Part shown: positions 24,767 to 33,800 of the stretch, piece after piece
How the letters are laid out: each line of letters starts with the position of its first letter
Numbering within the stretch: position 1 is the first letter of the stretch
Origin: Victivallales bacterium
Lineage (GTDB): Bacteria; Verrucomicrobiota; Lentisphaeria; Oligosphaerales; Oligosphaeraceae
Length of the DNA: 61,617 nt
Assembly: GCA_017617415.1 (NCBI GenBank)
Contig: JAFZWH010000127.1
Location: 1-61,617 of the forward strand
Direction of reading: 5' to 3'
Program-made: the position numbers and the translations under genes
The notes under the pieces: model-generated
Told to the model about the DNA's origin: nothing
Databases searched by the model: none
The model's input: the letters and a program-made list of their open reading frames with translations, nothing else

Positions 24767-25993
24767 ATGGACTACTACTCATCTCCAAGATGGACCTACG
24801 AGATAGCGGACTGCTCAATGCCGATGACTTTCGACACATACTCGAATTGCTCATTCGGATGTAGGTATTGTTTCTCGCAGTTCCAGCGTGCGCTTGGTGC
24901 TGGCAAGGAAAACTACCTGCATAAAGAGGTGAAATGGGTTAATGTTGAGCGCGTTAAGCGTATGTTCCTAAACCCGGATTCAAGCCAGTTCGGGGAATAC
25001 ATCAAGGCCAGGAAGGTCATGCAATGGGGTGGGCTTTCCGACCAGTTCGATGGTTTTGAGCGGAAATACGGGAAGACGCTTGAACTTCTTAGGTTCTTCA
25101 AGGAGATTGACTATCCGCTCTGCTTTTCGACAAAGGCGACATGGTGGACAAAGGATGAACGATATATGGAGCTGGTTCGCGGCCAGAAGAACTGGAATTT
25201 CAAGTTTTCGATTATCACCCTTGACAGGGAAAAGGCTTCAGTGATAGAGCAGGGAGTTCCTTCGCCGGAGGAACGACTGGAGGCAATACAGAGAATTGCC
25301 GAGGCAGGGGCAGGAGGTGCCACCTTGCGCTTGCGTCCTTTTATAATTGGGATTTCCACCCCGTCATACATAGAACTGATTGAAAGGGCGGCAAAATGCG
25401 GCGCAACTGCGCTAAGCACCGAATTCATGTGCGTTGAGCAACGCTCAAGATGTCTTCGGGAGCAGATGCCTGTATTCAACGAGCTTTGCGGATTCGACTT
25501 CTACGAGTTCTACAGGAAATACTCTGTGTCAAGCGGCTACATGAGGCTGAACAGGAATGTAAAGCGGCCTTTCGTTGAGAAGATGAAGGCAGCTTGTGAC
25601 AAGGTCGGAATGCGTTTCTATGTAAGCGACGCGCATTTCAAGGAGGTGTGCTGCAATGGGTCTTGTTGCGGGCTTCCCTATAGTTTCAACTACTCGCGAG
25701 GGCAGTTCTGCGAGGCACTACAGTTAGCAAAGAAGAACGGAGTTGTCAGTTGGAGCGAAATCGCGCCCGAGTGCAAGCCGTTCTTGTCTTTCAATATTGG
25801 GAAGGCCGAGGGATACAACATGAAATCGAGCGAGAACAGAGCCAAGTTCTTCGGAATGACAATGTTCGACTACCTGCACTACCTTTGGAACAACCCGCAG
25901 GAGGGGCAGTCGCTCTATACAATGTTTGAGGGGATTGTTTCCCCGTGCGGAAAAGACGAGAACGGCGACATAATCTACAGATACAATGGGTAG
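24767..25993 (+). CDS. radical SAM enzyme of the DNA-modification cassette
   Basis: 408 residues. Cys28, Cys32 and Cys35 form the CxxxCxxC site for the 4Fe-4S cluster (NCSFGCRYC). The TIM-barrel strands include VMQWGGLSDQF, PLCFSTKATWW, NFKFSIITLD and ATLRLRPFIIGI. A second Cys group (CCNGSCCG, followed by GQFCEAL and APECKPF) in the C-terminal part suggests an auxiliary cluster. In phage M6, as I recall, a radical SAM isomerase acts after amino acid transfer in making a hypermodified thymine. ATG is one base after the transferase stop; the 3' end overlaps the terminase small subunit gene. Confidence 0.85.
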   Translation: MDYYSSPRWTYEIADCSMPMTFDTYSNCSFGCRYCFSQFQRALGAGKENYLHKEVKWVNVERVKRMFLNPDSSQFGEYIKARKVMQWGGLSDQFDGFERKYGKTLELLRFFKEIDYPLCFSTKATWWTKDERYMELVRGQKNWNFKFSIITLDREKASVIEQGVPSPEERLEAIQRIAEAGAGGATLRLRPFIIGISTPSYIELIERAAKCGATALSTEFMCVEQRSRCLREQMPVFNELCGFDFYEFYRKYSVSSGYMRLNRNVKRPFVEKMKAACDKVGMRFYVSDAHFKEVCCNGSCCGLPYSFNYSRGQFCEALQLAKKNGVVSWSEIAPECKPFLSFNIGKAEGYNMKSSENRAKFFGMTMFDYLHYLWNNPQEGQSLYTMFEGIVSPCGKDENGDIIYRYNG

Positions 25994-26360
25994 AAGAACA
26001 AAAGTCGAAAAACGGAAAATCCTTGAGGCGATAAATGGCTCACTTGGAGTTCTTGAGGCAATACAGAAGAAGTTGGGTGTTGACCGCAAGACTTTCTACC
26101 ACTACCGCCAGCGTTTCCCGGAGGTCCAGCAGGCGTTGGAGGACGAAAGGGAGCGGGGAATTGATTTTGCTGAATACCAGCTCTACAAGCTGATTAAAGA
26201 GGGCGACTACAGGGCGATAGTCTTTTTCCTAGAAAGGAAAGGGGCTTCAAGGGGATGGGTTCCTCAGACGAACATAGCCTTGAAACAGGATACAACAATT
26301 CGCCCGGTAATCGTGTTCGAGGACACCAGGAAAGAAGGTGCTGACGAAATTGGAGAATGA
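25986..26360 (+). CDS. terS: terminase small subunit (probable)
   Basis: 124 residues. The N-terminus TKVEKRKILEAINGSLGVL followed by IQKKLGVDRKTFYHYRQRFP is a helix-turn-helix of the type used by TerS to bind pac/cos DNA; the next helices (QALEDERERGIDFAEYQLYKLI) are oligomerisation-like. It overlaps the radical SAM gene by 8 bp and the large subunit by 23 bp, so modification and packaging genes share one translational unit. Confidence 0.75.
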   Translation: MGRRTKVEKRKILEAINGSLGVLEAIQKKLGVDRKTFYHYRQRFPEVQQALEDERERGIDFAEYQLYKLIKEGDYRAIVFFLERKGASRGWVPQTNIALKQDTTIRPVIVFEDTRKEGADEIGE

Positions 26361-27615
26361 GCTGTTCCGTTTCTCTAAGCTCTATTCGCCGCTGTTCTGC
26401 AATGATTGCGAGGCGCGTTACTATATCGTGACGGGCGGACGCGGCTCAGGGAAATCTTTTGCAATTTCTGTCGCCGCAACCAGGGAAAGTTACACATCAA
26501 ACTACAATATCCTATACCTGCGACAGACTCTTGTATCTGCGAACAAATCAATCATCCCTGAATACTGGGAGAAGGTTGAGATGTTCGGTATGAAAGACAG
26601 GCTGGAACGACACACATACGATATTGGGAATTGTTCCACCGGATACAACCTATGGTTCAAGGGGATACAGACAAACAAGGGAAGCAACGAGGCGCAGCTG
26701 AAGTCGCTGAAGCGCGTCGGGTTGACAATACTTGACGAGGCGCAGGAACTTGTTGACGAGGCTGTGTTTGACCGCATAGACCTCTCAATGCGCGAGAAAG
26801 GCATACGAAGCCGCTTCATCCTAAGTCTCAACCCGACTGACACATCGCATTGGATTTACCAGCGGTTCTTCAAGTCGCGCGGCGTTGCAGACGACTTCAA
26901 CGGCATTGTCGGCGACACCTGCTACATACACACGACATACGAGGACAACAGGCGCAATCTCGACTCCGAGTTCCTGCGGCTTGCGGAGGAAATGCGAGAG
27001 AGACAACCTGAGAAATACCGTAACATATTCCTTGGGTTCTGGGCTGGAGACGTCGAAGGGGCGTTGTGGACGCGGGAGATGATAGACGCGCATAGAATTT
27101 CGCGTGCGCCGGAGGAACTGAGCCGGATTGTCGTGGCAATCGACCCGGCAATAACCTCAACGGACGAAAGCGACGAGACGGGCATTGTCGTTGCCGGATG
27201 CAAGAGGGTTGCCGGGAAGACGCATTTTTACATACTCTCCGACAGGTCCATGCGGGCAAGCCCCGTGACATGGGCAACCGCTGCCGCGAACGCATACAAC
27301 GAGTATAAGGCAGACCGCATAGTCGCTGAGGTGAACCAGGGCGGAGACATGGTGCGCACGATATTGGGGCAGGTGGCCGGGAGGCTTCCGTTCAAGGCCG
27401 TCCACGCGTCAAGGGGGAAGCTCGTAAGGGCGGAGCCGATAGCCGCGCTCTACGAGCAGGGACTTGTCCACCACTGCGGGACATTCGGCACGCTCGAAAG
27501 CGAGATGCGCACCTATGTCGGGCGCGAAACTCAGAGGTCGCCGGACAGGATGGACGCCCTGGTCTGGGCGTTGACCGCGCTATCTCAGGGCGGCGGAAGC
27601 GGTCCAATCTCGTGA
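26338..27615 (+). CDS. terL: terminase large subunit
   Basis: 425 residues. ATPase: Walker A GGRGSGKSFAIS near residue 35, Walker B LTILDEAQE, coupling motif SLNPTDTSHW. Nuclease: VVAIDPAI (first Asp), AEVNQGGDM and DRMDALVWALTAL (last Asp). It packages and cuts phage DNA. The GTG at 26338 is the only reasonable start and overlaps the small subunit gene. Followed by an AT-rich gap of about 160 bp. Confidence 0.95.
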   Translation: MLTKLENELFRFSKLYSPLFCNDCEARYYIVTGGRGSGKSFAISVAATRESYTSNYNILYLRQTLVSANKSIIPEYWEKVEMFGMKDRLERHTYDIGNCSTGYNLWFKGIQTNKGSNEAQLKSLKRVGLTILDEAQELVDEAVFDRIDLSMREKGIRSRFILSLNPTDTSHWIYQRFFKSRGVADDFNGIVGDTCYIHTTYEDNRRNLDSEFLRLAEEMRERQPEKYRNIFLGFWAGDVEGALWTREMIDAHRISRAPEELSRIVVAIDPAITSTDESDETGIVVAGCKRVAGKTHFYILSDRSMRASPVTWATAAANAYNEYKADRIVAEVNQGGDMVRTILGQVAGRLPFKAVHASRGKLVRAEPIAALYEQGLVHHCGTFGTLESEMRTYVGRETQRSPDRMDALVWALTALSQGGGSGPIS

Positions 27616-27778
27616 GATATTTTTTGTAATTTTAGGATATTTTCAAAAAAATCACCCTGAAAACATAAAAAATTGTAAAATATTTTAAAATATTGCTTGC
27701 AAAAATAAATTGAATGGTTAAATTTATAGGCGTTACGAGATTTTGAAACAACCCAAAAAACTCGGAGGACACAATGAA
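27616..27778 (+). promoter_or_regulatory. AT-rich intergenic region with palindrome and candidate promoter
   Basis: Almost pure A+T. It contains the perfect 16-bp palindrome AATATTTTAAAATATT (27679-27694), then TTGCTTGCAAAAATAAATTG and TTAAATTTATAG, which may hold a promoter for the small-gene cassette that follows. No coding frame. GGAGG at 27764-27768 serves the next gene. Confidence 0.4.
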
Positions 27779-28048
27779 ATGACAACTGGAATGGATTACC
27801 TCGAAGTTCGCATCCAAAATGAGACTGAAGTATGCAATAGCTTAGCCGCACATGCACTTGACTCAATCAAGTTCCGCCTTGAGGAACTGGAAAGAGCTAT
27901 CAAGAATGGCAACATCGCTTCTGCTCCCAGCGTATTAGCTTCAGTTAGCCAAGTTGCTAATTCATTCAACCAGCAGCTTACTTCAGAACTTGCCTCCAAG
28001 AATGCTCTTGAAGAGGCATTCAACGCCGTGAAGAAACACGGCATCTAA
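27779..28048 (+). CDS. hypothetical small helical phage protein
   Basis: 89 residues, predicted mostly coiled helix (SIKFRLEELERAIKNG, QVANSFNQQLTSELASKNALEEAFNAVKK). The ATG at 27774 (ATGAAATGA) would stop at once; ATG 27779 with GGAGG ten bases upstream gives the full frame. First gene of a cassette of small proteins after terL. Function unknown. Confidence 0.55.
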   Translation: MTTGMDYLEVRIQNETEVCNSLAAHALDSIKFRLEELERAIKNGNIASAPSVLASVSQVANSFNQQLTSELASKNALEEAFNAVKKHGI

Positions 28049-28078
28049 CACGACACAACAACACAGGAGGAAAACATA

Positions 28079-28372
28079 ATGAGCAAAAAGAAAATCTACT
28101 GCTATGTGCTGGTCTTCACGCCGGATGGCCCGAAGTTCGTGACATCTTCAGACTATTCCACAAGGACCTGCAAGTGGGACGGCGATGTCCCGCAGGAGCA
28201 CACGGAATCGGATGCTCAGTGGACTGCAATGGGGCTCACCTTCAACGGCTTCTATTCTGTCCCGGTCGCGTCTAAGGTGGAAATTAAGCATCAGCCGTAC
28301 AACTACGCTGACGGAAAGTTTGTCTGGGAGTGGAACAACGCGGAATGTGGTAATTCCAACAAGGAGGAATAA
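28079..28372 (+). CDS. hypothetical phage protein
   Basis: 97 residues, beta-rich, with aromatic-rich end (YNYADGKFVWEWNNAECGN). Preceded by ACAGGAGG. The next gene starts at the base after its stop region. No domain recognised. Confidence 0.55.
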   Translation: MSKKKIYCYVLVFTPDGPKFVTSSDYSTRTCKWDGDVPQEHTESDAQWTAMGLTFNGFYSVPVASKVEIKHQPYNYADGKFVWEWNNAECGNSNKEE

Positions 28373-28373
28373 A

Positions 28374-28580
28374 ATGGAAATCAAGACCAAAGAAGACGTT
28401 AGAGCGTGGCTTGTGGAGTATTTCGGCGGAGACACAGAAGCCGCGACGATTGTCCTGCGAAACGGGATTAAGCACTTCCAGAAAGTCGTCGAACACAGCC
28501 GGAATGTAGCCGAGGTTCAGGACGCCAAGGAAAAACTCAACCTAACGAACGAAATGCTGTTCATGCTAAACAACAACTAA
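28374..28580 (+). CDS. hypothetical small phage protein
   Basis: 68 residues, helical (KTKEDVRAWLVEYFGGD, HFQKVVEHSRNVAEVQDAKEKL). Begins one base after the preceding stop with AAGGAGG upstream. No domain recognised. Confidence 0.55.
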   Translation: MEIKTKEDVRAWLVEYFGGDTEAATIVLRNGIKHFQKVVEHSRNVAEVQDAKEKLNLTNEMLFMLNNN

Positions 28581-28591
28581 GGAGGCACAAC

Positions 28592-28957
28592 ATGAAGAAA
28601 CAAATCAGCCTGCACGAATTGACCGGACAGGAATCCGGCGCAGTGATTTACGCCAAGAATGGGCAAGTCCCAGAGATAATCACATGCAACTGGGCGTTTG
28701 CGGAGGCAGACAGGCCGAATTTCCTCCCAGCCTATTTCGCCGGAGGGCTTATCTGGACGGACTACCTGACTTGAACCGTAAACTTTGCCGATGCCGTTGA
28801 AATCACCCCAGACGAACTCCCGTCCGGCGGAACTTTCCTGCATGTCGGGGTTGACGGGGACGAGGTCGGACTTGTAGAGGCGATTAACGAGAAGGAATGC
28901 AAATGCTGGAAGGCAAGCGATGAAATCTTCATTGTTGTACCAAACGACTGGAACTAA
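28592..28957 (+). pseudogene. hypothetical phage gene interrupted by one in-frame TGA
   Basis: Translation from ATG 28592 (SD AAGGAGG) gives 60 residues ending WTDYLT, then TGA at 28772-28774. The same frame stays open for another 60 codons (TVNFADAVEITPDELPSGG...) to a TAA at 28955-28957, right before the SD of the next gene. The downstream part keeps phage-like codon use, so this is a single nonsense change in a 120-residue protein, or a readthrough site. A TGG-to-TGA change is the simplest explanation. Confidence 0.7.
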
Positions 28958-28969
28958 GGAGGAATTTGA

Positions 28970-29278
28970 ATGGTTAAGGTGTTTGACGGGAAACTCTACG
29001 ACACAGAAACAGCGGAAGAACTTGCGTCCAGTCGCAATGGAGACCGTTTCTGTAACAGGGACTACACGTGCGAATCGCTATACAGGACAAGGGATGGACG
29101 CTACTTCCTTGCAGGAGAGGGAGGCCCCGAGACAAAATACGCAAGATACTGCGGATATATCTCATGGGAAGCAGGGACGGACATCATCCCGATAACGGAA
29201 GACGATGCTCGCGAATGGATTGAGTGTAATGCCGAATCAAAATACGAGGAAATCTTCGGAGAATGTTACGAGGTGTAA
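28970..29278 (+). CDS. conserved hypothetical phage protein
   Basis: 102 residues. KVFDGKLYDTETAEELAS, SLYRTRDGRYFLAGEGGPETKYA and ITEDDAREWIECN are recurrent in small proteins of gut phages and plasmids (from memory), of unknown role. Strong TAAGGAGG upstream. Confidence 0.65.
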   Translation: MVKVFDGKLYDTETAEELASSRNGDRFCNRDYTCESLYRTRDGRYFLAGEGGPETKYARYCGYISWEAGTDIIPITEDDAREWIECNAESKYEEIFGECYEV

Positions 29279-29337
29279 AAATATCTTGATTTTCCCGCCC
29301 GAAAGGGCATAACCCAAACAACACAAGGAGATAAAAA

Positions 29338-29775
29338 ATGAGCAAACTGGTCTGCAACACGAGCAAAGCCTACAACGGCACGAAAGAACTCCACAGCGTC
29401 AGAACCGAGATTAGCGACCCAGAAAAGTCGATGCTTGAAATCATACTCAAAGAGGCAGAGCCGCTTCCGTATGAATTGAAGGAACTTGAAATGTCCGACG
29501 GGACAATTGAGCAGGAATATGATATTCCTGAATGCGACAAGGCATCAGTCCTGAACGACCTCTACCCGTTCGACCCGTGCCCGAAGCTGGACGAAGAGCT
29601 TTTCGACCTCCACGAGCAGAAGGCGTTCGCGGTGCGCGATTACCGCGTTATTCGCTGCCGCAAGCGCAACATGGTTGTTTCGCCGTATTATCCGCACTCT
29701 GGCGGGATGGTCGTGGACTGGATGCCCACAGAGGATACCGCTAGTTCCTCTGTCGTAGTGAAGTTCTCGAAATAG
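29338..29775 (+). CDS. hypothetical phage protein
   Basis: 145 residues, acidic in the middle (EYDIPECDKASVLNDLYPFDP), no domain recognised. Preceded by CAAGGAG. A hairpin that may be a terminator follows its stop, so it probably ends the small-gene cassette. Confidence 0.55.
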   Translation: MSKLVCNTSKAYNGTKELHSVRTEISDPEKSMLEIILKEAEPLPYELKELEMSDGTIEQEYDIPECDKASVLNDLYPFDPCPKLDEELFDLHEQKAFAVRDYRVIRCRKRNMVVSPYYPHSGGMVVDWMPTEDTASSSVVVKFSK

Positions 29776-29786
29776 CAGCGGCTTCC

Positions 29787-29821
29787 AAGCCACAGGCAGA
29801 ATGCCCGGGGCTTTCTGTTTT
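29787..29821 (+). terminator. probable intrinsic terminator of the small-gene cassette
   Basis: AAGCC (29787-29791) pairs with GGCTT (29809-29813), and GGCA (29795-29798) with TGCC (29802-29805) inside it, followed by TCTGTTTT. The T-tract is interrupted, so termination may be partial. Confidence 0.5.
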
Positions 29822-29844
29822 AAACTTCCTACACGGAGCAAAAA

Positions 29845-30312
29845 ATGAGAAACGAACTGATGATGGTTGCCGAGCCAGGGCATCGAAAGACCGTTGACCC
29901 AAGACCGATTCTTAGCAAGCCTTCGGCTGCTGAAAAATATCTGCGGGAGTACTTCGCAGACAGCGCAGTTGAGGAATGCTACGCCTTGACTTTGGACGCG
30001 AAAATGAGAGCCATCGGAACCTACCTTGTGAGCCGAGGGACTGCAATCTGCTCCTTGATTGAGCCGCGCGAGATTTTCCGCAAGGCGGTTCTCGACTGCG
30101 CCTGCAAGGTGATAGTGGCGCACAACCACCCGTCCGGCGACCCGCTTCCGTCAGCCGAGGACATTCGGATTACAAGGCGGCTCTTCATGGCAGGTGAAAT
30201 TCTCGGCATTGAGCTTGTTGACCATCTTATAATCGGGACCTCGCCGCAAGCCATAAGCAACGGCTACTCCAGCCTTGCCGAATTGGGATACATCGACAAT
30301 GGGAAGAATTGA
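29845..30312 (+). CDS. RadC-like JAB/MPN domain protein
   Basis: 155 residues. The JAMM metal motif is complete: HNHPSGDPLPSAED (HxHx7SxxD). The preceding ATCSLIEPREIFRKAVL and following IELVDHLIIG match RadC-like proteins encoded on phages and islands. It lacks the N-terminal helix-hairpin-helix part of chromosomal RadC. Its biochemical role is unsettled; a metal-dependent isopeptidase or nuclease-like role has been proposed. Overlaps the next gene by 14 bp. Confidence 0.85.
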   Translation: MRNELMMVAEPGHRKTVDPRPILSKPSAAEKYLREYFADSAVEECYALTLDAKMRAIGTYLVSRGTAICSLIEPREIFRKAVLDCACKVIVAHNHPSGDPLPSAEDIRITRRLFMAGEILGIELVDHLIIGTSPQAISNGYSSLAELGYIDNGKN

Positions 30313-30829
30313 CCTGTCATCAACTGCAAGCGAATCCGTCCGGCGACTGAATCCCGATATTTTCGGGCAGTCGCCGGAAATCGCACAAAAACGCACTCAG
30401 GCGCGAGAAAACAACCAAGGCCATATAAATACTGGCAATTGTTTGGAATCTCGCCTAAATTGCGGGAAAACGGGATTTCCGGCAAAAAACGGTGCGGGCG
30501 GAGTCCGTGTCAAGGCGATGAACAAGACCGAGGCGCGTGCCATGCAATGGCTGATATACCAGGGGTACGCAAACATAATCCCGCAGCCGACGCGCCTTTT
30601 CCCGCTTGCCGGAGGCGGGACATACACGCCAGACTTCCTCGCCTGGAACCCGTCGGACGGCTCTATATTGGTAGTCGAGGTCAAGGGTGGCTATAGAGGC
30701 CCCGGATGGGAGCAGGGCATGGAGCGATATAAGCGGGCGGCGGCTCAGTATGATGGCGGGCCGCTTAAGTTCACGATGCTTGCATGGAGCGCGAAACGGC
30801 GCGAATGGGCTGTGGACTTCTGGCGGTGA
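30299..30829 (+). CDS. PD-(D/E)XK-type endonuclease
   Basis: 176 residues. The C-terminal domain has the order E (KTEARAMQWL), TYTPDFLAW (Asp) and ILVVEVKGGYRG (Glu-x-Lys), as in small phage Holliday-junction-like or DUF1064-type nucleases, ending with FTMLAWSAKRREW. The N-terminal 70 residues are less conserved-looking and may not be translated if a later start (MNKTEARA, codon at 30520) is used. The ATG at 30299 lies inside the radC-like gene. Confidence 0.75.
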   Translation: MGRIDLSSTASESVRRLNPDIFGQSPEIAQKRTQARENNQGHINTGNCLESRLNCGKTGFPAKNGAGGVRVKAMNKTEARAMQWLIYQGYANIIPQPTRLFPLAGGGTYTPDFLAWNPSDGSILVVEVKGGYRGPGWEQGMERYKRAAAQYDGGPLKFTMLAWSAKRREWAVDFWR

Positions 30830-30892
30830 TACGGTGATATTGACTTGCGTGGCATTGCGGAGAGAGAGCCAACTCACAACCAAGACCCCGCC

Positions 30893-33800
30893 ATGCAGAA
30901 AATTAACGTCTATGTTGTTGCCGACCAGACGCTCGGTACTATTCGAGATTCCGCGAATGCATCCAATGCGAGCGCTCCGACCATAACGCTTGGCGTCGCG
31001 TGCGAGCTGATACTGCGGCTGTTCGCGCACAGAGATTCCAACGAGCCGTATCCTGTGTCTGTAATCAATTCCTGCGCGTCGTGGAGCTGGGTCATGGACT
31101 CTGACTACAGCCAGTCAACCGCCATTAAGCTACAGGGAGACCAGGGGCAGATTTCTGTTGAAAGTGTCGTTGTCCCCTCTGAGTTTGTGGGAGGGAACGA
31201 CATAACCTATTCCGATATCCACATTCCAATGTCGGCGATGAATACGCAGGAGGCCGCGACATACCTCGGAAGCGACGAGTCAAAGACGTTAAACGGCGAA
31301 CTCGTCGGGTACGACGGCTCTGGGAACGAAGTCTTTGTTCTCCAGCTAAAGGGGTTCAGCCTGCGCAACCGCATCGGAAGCACGGGAGACCCGACCGAGA
31401 TTCCGAATGACTATCTGACGGCGGCTCAGATGCGTGCACTTGTCGCGGCAGGGGTTGTTTTCCAGTTTTCGGCGGATGGAACGAATTGGCACGACACTCA
31501 GGCTGGTACTGACCAGTATTTCCGCGTCCGCTCCGCTTCGGATTCGTCTGCGTCATGGTCCTCCGCTGTCGCCTTGCCTTCAGGGGAGGACGGGGCATCC
31601 GCATACGACATCTGGAAGGCGCAAGAAGGTAACTCGGGGAAGACAGTCGCTCAGTTCCTCGAATCCCTAAAGGGAGCGGATGGCTCAGGCGTATCAAGCG
31701 TGTCCGCCACAACCCTCTCTCCAGGAAGCTCAGCAACCGCGTCGTTGTCCAACGGCGTTCTGAACCTCGGAATCCCGACCGGAGCAAACGGGGCATCCAA
31801 TTATCTCACCATCGCCTACGCGTCAAATTCCAGCGGAAGCGATTTCTCTCTCACGCAGAGCAACACGCGCAAGTATGTCGGCTTCCTCGTGACGACTTCG
31901 CCAGTGACCACTCCTACAGCCTCGATGTTCTCCGGCAAGTGGGTGAAGTTCATCGGCGAGGACGGAGACAACGCATTCACCGTTGACGATGCGCTCTCCA
32001 CCACAAGTGAGAACGCCGTGCAGAACAAGGTGGTCAAGGCCGCGCTGGACGCGCTGACCGCATCGGTCGCCTCGAACACCACCGCGATTGCCACGAAGCA
32101 GAACACGCTGTCCTTCGACACCGCGCCGACCGCCAACTCGAACAACCCAGTCACCTCGACGGGCATCAAGGCGGCTCTGGACTTGAAGCAGGACTCCCTC
32201 CCGGCTGGCGTGCTGAACAAATACCTCAAGTACGGTCCGAACGGGCTGGAATGGAACACTCCGGCAGGAGGCGGAGAATCCTCCGCCAGCGTGGACCTCT
32301 CGAACTACTACACCAAGCCCCAGGCAGACACCCTCCTCGCCAGCAAGCTCTCCGCCCCATCAGGGGGGTCCACAGGCCAATTCCTCAAGAAGACCGCCAA
32401 CGGCGCAGTGTGGTCCGATGTGACCGCCACCGACTACCACCCGCTCTACGACCGCCGGGTGGTCTCGCCCGTCGAAATCACCGACATCGAGTCCACGCTG
32501 CGCTCGCTCATCGAGGACATGCCGCACATGTGCCCGAAGACCATCGTCGTGACCCACGACTGCGGGGACGATGAGCCAACGCCGCCCGCCAGCGCCACCG
32601 ACTTCGCCACCGGATTCCAGCTGGGGCATGTGTACCAGCTCACCCTCTGGGGCGGGCTGGGGAACTACGACGGCTACGGCCATGCCACGCCCAACGGCAC
32701 GCCGGGACCGTCGTCCGGCTACGGCACCCGCACCGCGCTGACCCTGTCGTCGGACTACGGCGCCGCAGCCGGAACCTACTACCTGACCAACGGTGTCTGG
32801 ACCCGCCCAGCGTCCGGAAACGTACCCGCCTACTACATCGGCAACAGCGGCTGGACCGCATGGGCGTTCGCGGGCTGGTACGCCGGCCCCGATACCGACG
32901 TGGCGGCCGCCTACCAGGAAGATACCGACTGCATCATTGACGGGCCGTACTATTGCGTCGTCAACTACTTCTGGGCACCGAACAAGGACGGCGATGCGGA
33001 AATGGCCAGCGCCCTGGACGGCTTCGTCGAGCAGCACAGCACGACCGAGAGATACCCGCTTTCCCCGGAGGATGCGGGGCTGGATCCCGAAGACGAACAC
33101 GTGATCATCGGCGTAGTCTATTGGGCTACCTGGCTGGACATAACCCCTTGCGTAGTAGGAACCTGCCCGTTCGTCGACCCGACCGACAGCATCGCTTCGA
33201 TGCAGTCAAGAATCGCCGCGCTGGAGGCCCTGGCGATGGGGACATTGACGGTATCCCACACCGGAACCGCGCCGTCGGGGGCGAAGTGGTCGGTCGACTC
33301 CGGCACGACCTGGAGGGACTTCGGGACTTCCGCCACGCTTGCCCCAGGCTCGTACACCGTGACTTTCAAGAGCGTGACGGGATACACCGCGCCATCCAGT
33401 CAGAGCGTCACGCTCACCGCTGGCGGGACGCAGAGCGTGTCCGTGGCTTACACGGCGGTCGCCACCACGGGGACGGTCACGCTGACCTTCTCCGGCACGG
33501 TCCCGACCGGCGCGGGATGGACCATCAATGGACAATCCTACACGTCGGGGGATACCGCAACTCTCTCGCCCGGCACCTATGCCATCACCTACGCCAGCGT
33601 GGAGGGCTACGGCTCGCCCTCCACGCCGACCAGCGTGACAGTGGCGGCGGGCGACACCCTCACCCTCTCTGCCGAATACACCGAACAGCAATCGTCCGGC
33701 CCGTCCTACATCGTCTCCTTCACGCTGTCCACATCGGCCAGCGGCCTGGCAGGCACATGGACGCTGGTGGAGGGCGTGACAACCGAGTACAACGGAAACA

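Noticed and set aside
28592-28957. Stop-codon recoding (TGA as Trp) across the phage
   Set aside because: Many neighbouring genes end with TGA in overlap with the next ATG, and only this gene has an internal TGA.
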